Of a DNA stretch of 64,000 nt, positions 61,181 to 64,000 are shown in pieces (positions within the stretch are counted from its first letter, which is position 1; each line of letters starts with the position of its first letter). The notes beneath the pieces were generated by a model. That model saw nothing but the letters and a program-made list of their open reading frames with translations, had not been told where the DNA came from and did no database searches. Made by a program: the position numbers and the translations under genes. Origin of the DNA: Datnioides undecimradiatus (lineage: Eukaryota; Chordata; Actinopteri; Lobotiformes; Datnioididae); assembly GCA_008933995.1 (NCBI GenBank), contig WARS01000012.1, positions 248,001-312,000 on the forward strand. Reading direction: 5' to 3'.

Positions 61181-64000
61181 ACTAGTTTCAGTCTCTGAAT
61201 CCACCAAATTTGTATCGAACCTTGGTCTGTGTGGACCCAGGACCCTGTCTCCTGGCTCTTAACCCGTTCTTCCACAGCACGAGATTCAGGTGGACCCAGA
61301 CCTCCCTGATCCTTTGATGAGTGCAGCATTTCCAATCTTATTCTGCGTCTTTTGTTTTGCCACATGAATAAATACATACATTATATAAATTATAATAAGA
61401 GAAAGTGGACCCATGTTGTTAGGTTTGTCATATTTGCATAAAGTTTATTGTAGTTTGAGTGAACATCTGGGTGATGTTGGGTCTAAGTGTGATTATAGAT
61501 GTCTAAACCCCTGCTGAGGATGTTGAATATCAATATATGTATTGATAAATTGATTTACTGATCCTATTTCTCTCACATTATCGTGGATTACTTGTGTTTA
61601 TATCATGTTGTCACTACAATGTTATATTAATCATCTCATCTACACATCATACATTTTCCAGTGTCATTGGGTTTTGAATTTCTATTTATCCCTTTTATAT
61701 TTAGAGTAACATGGTTCTGACTGACTGTAACTTCTAACAGAAGTTAGTAACAAGACTGCTCATGGTGTGCCTCTGTGTTATCAGCCATGAGCCCAGAACA
61801 TCTGTCAAAGGGAGAAACGAACAAGCATCCTCACAACTACTACAAAGAAAAACAACTTTCCCACCGGCCGTGGCAAGGCCAGTTCCTGATGATTGCGCAG
61901 CAGAGATGTGAATCTGTGGGACGTACAAAAGGCAAAGGGCCAGTTCGGCCATTATTGCATTATGCAGGTGAGTGAGTGTACTTCACTCATAAAATAAACA
62001 AAAACCTCTGACCATCTGAACTCAGGAATGTTTTCTTTAAACCTGGCATTTCATTTATGTGTTTCAGACTGACTCTGAATCAGTGATTATTAAAAAGACG
62101 ATTGCATGCAGCTCAAACTGTAAAATAAGATTGGTCTTAAGATCACGTCTTGTCGATGTTTGCTCAGCAACTCAAAATCTATTTTTATATGTTACAAAAT
62201 CAACCCCAGCCTTTGCTACCCTTCAGTTCTTCATAAATTCTTATTAAATTTAATTATTAAATTCTTGCTTTTATTAGATTATTAAATCTAAGTCTGTTCT
62301 GGAGATCTTCAGATCACGTCTTGTTGATTCTTCTTCCGGTGCGCCAATTCTGAATTTGTCTTTGCGTGTCATGATTCAGCCTATTTCTGCTTGTCTATCT
62401 TGGTTTTCACTTCTTTTTCTTGACCATAAGGTATTTCAGAGGGTTAAGCTTTCTGCAGTCTGTGCAGTTAGCGTTAGCTCCAGCATAGCCAGCTGCGCTC
62501 TGTGATTTTCTTACCTTATCCTCTTCTGCCTGATCTTTTGCAGTGACTGCTTGATGATCTAGGTTTGAGAGGACTGCTAGAGTACAGTACGTGTTGTAAG
62601 AAGGTGGATTTTGAGACAAAGCTCCACTTGTAGACTGTTTATAATATGATAGCAAGCCAAGTCGTCAAAGCAATGCCAGCACACGACTTCATCACCAGAG
62701 AAAAACTGACTGAATCTCAGTCACAAAAGTAATCAGACCCTCGTGACAATGCTGTAACGCACCTAACTGACAACAGCCAGCATTGTTAGCGGTATTACTT
62801 TGTTAATCTCCCCTGATTGATCTGAGAGCGTATTGAGAAGCGCGGAGCGAGGATGCTACCTGAAAGTGGGTCCAATATAATGAACACAATGGTGCAGGCG
62901 TCCACTCGGCACCAATAGGAACCCAAGGCCACAGCACAATCACGCAGCACTACACGCCAACGGAGACAAGTGCTCCAGCTACTGACCTCCCTGTATTCTC
63001 TATGGAATGTCAGGTCTGTACAATGCAAAGTTCTTAGTTACACCTTCCACTTTTACTTACTTTTCCCTCTCTTTTTGGAGAAAACCCACCAAATGAGAAG
63101 CATTTTCGCTTTAATGAGCACCACAAGTGTCCATTGAAAGGCACTATTTGTGTGCAACCGTAAGATCATTCCCTTTCTAAACAGCCCGTCCTTCAACCAC
63201 TGCCATCAGCTCGGCGTACAAGAAGATTACATTTGATTTCAATGGGCACAAACAGTGGCTGAGTTGAATAAGCTGCTTGTCTTATTAAACTCATGAAAGA
63301 GATTTTTGTGTCCATTGGCATCATTTCTATGGGCTGTACGTTTCAAAAAATATTGGAGTGCTTTTGCATTGACCATGGCACCTCTGCTACCATTGTGTCC
63401 ACCCAGGGGTGAACATCCCTGCCACCCTTTGTGTCTCCCACCCCTTCCTCTGTGACAAGACCTCCAAGTAGTTCCAAGGTTAAAGATTTATAAGCTACAG
63501 AGTCTGAAAAACAATTGTTATTATTCGTGTGGAATTAAACGCGTGAGACGGAAAACTGTCGATTTTCCTACAGACAAACAAACAGTTAGCTAGAAGACAC
63601 AAAGTAAAAGGTGCTTTTGTTCTTTCCCAGGAGTTCTTGACTTCACTTAAATCGCCTTTGTTCTTGTGGCGGTTCAGTCTGATTTCACAATATTGTTGCG
63701 CAAACAGTGAAACAAAAAGGTAAATCCTGAATAAATCCACGAGGCTCCAAAGTCTGGCCAAATATTTGATCAATCTTTTGTTTCGTTTGTAAGAGGCAGG
63801 CATGTCAAACAGAACCTCTACTGACAGGCATCACATCAAATGTACCATTATTCTTATTTGAAGCAACATCATGCAACTATTTTACCCTAAAATAACAGCG
63901 TCAGCATCATTTTGATGGCACAGAACACCAACTACTACAGTGGATTAGCTAAAAATGGATCATATTCAATGGAGAAAATAGTTTCTGGTTAAGTACTGTA

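Larger units (their letters stand above)
41321..64000. other. Upstream intergenic region, no supported gene
   Basis: This is about 22.7 kb upstream of tcf7l2. No open reading frame has recognisable homology, splice-flanked exon structure or a plausible composition; the longer frames run through microsatellites or repeat copies. vti1a, the usual vertebrate neighbour, was sought as its SNARE or transmembrane C-terminus on the minus strand and not seen. Contents that can be named are two DNA-transposon derivatives (51605-51950, 53425-54083), a SINE head (60005-60130), a SINE/LINE-like 3' tail (61090-61180), microsatellites, and AT-rich blocks that may be regulatory. Confidence 0.75.

Overview
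This window is vertebrate nuclear DNA, almost certainly from a teleost fish. Three things show this. The only recognisable gene is tcf7l2, a Wnt-pathway HMG-box transcription factor, split by introns with GT...AG borders. (CA)n/(GT)n and (CT)n(CA)n microsatellites are very frequent. The interspersed repeats I recognise (a tRNA-derived SINE and several non-autonomous DNA-transposon families) are typical of teleost genomes. No CRISPR array, operon or prokaryotic gene organisation is present.

The gene lies on the minus strand and the window holds its 5' part. Exon 1 (40649-40837) carries the conserved start and the beta-catenin-binding domain. Exon 2 (40390-40456) and exon 3 (40062-40186) follow after introns of only 192 and 203 bp. 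A 31-kb intron (8893-40061) then leads to a fourth coding exon (8791-8892), and the next intron runs off the left edge (1-8790). The four exons join in frame (189+67+125+102 nt) into residues 1-161 of the protein. The Groucho-interaction region, HMG box and C-terminal tail lie outside the window. I could not find the optional exon that many vertebrates place just before the fourth exon seen here.

The 31-kb intron occupies the place of the human TCF7L2 introns that carry the type 2 diabetes-associated haplotype block. It contains microsatellites, three transposon remnants and several AT-rich, low-repeat stretches dense in homeodomain-type TAAT/ATTA cores that look like conserved non-coding enhancers. 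That last point is inferred from composition, not from alignment.

The right third (about 41.3-64 kb) is upstream of tcf7l2 and holds no gene I can support. It contains repeat copies (two fold-back DNA-transposon derivatives, a SINE head, a LINE/SINE-like 3' tail), many microsatellites and several candidate upstream regulatory blocks. The best of these is near 50.4-50.8 kb, with GATA, POU-octamer and TCF/LEF-like sites. In vertebrates vti1a usually lies upstream of tcf7l2; I saw no vti1a exon here, so it probably starts beyond 64 kb.

I found no novel multi-gene system. The observations most worth checking concern regulation: complementary (CA)n/(GT)n tracts just downstream of the exon 3 donor, an in-frame ATG 7 nt before exon 3 that could start a form lacking the beta-catenin-binding domain, a pure purine tract upstream of exon 1, and the candidate enhancers.
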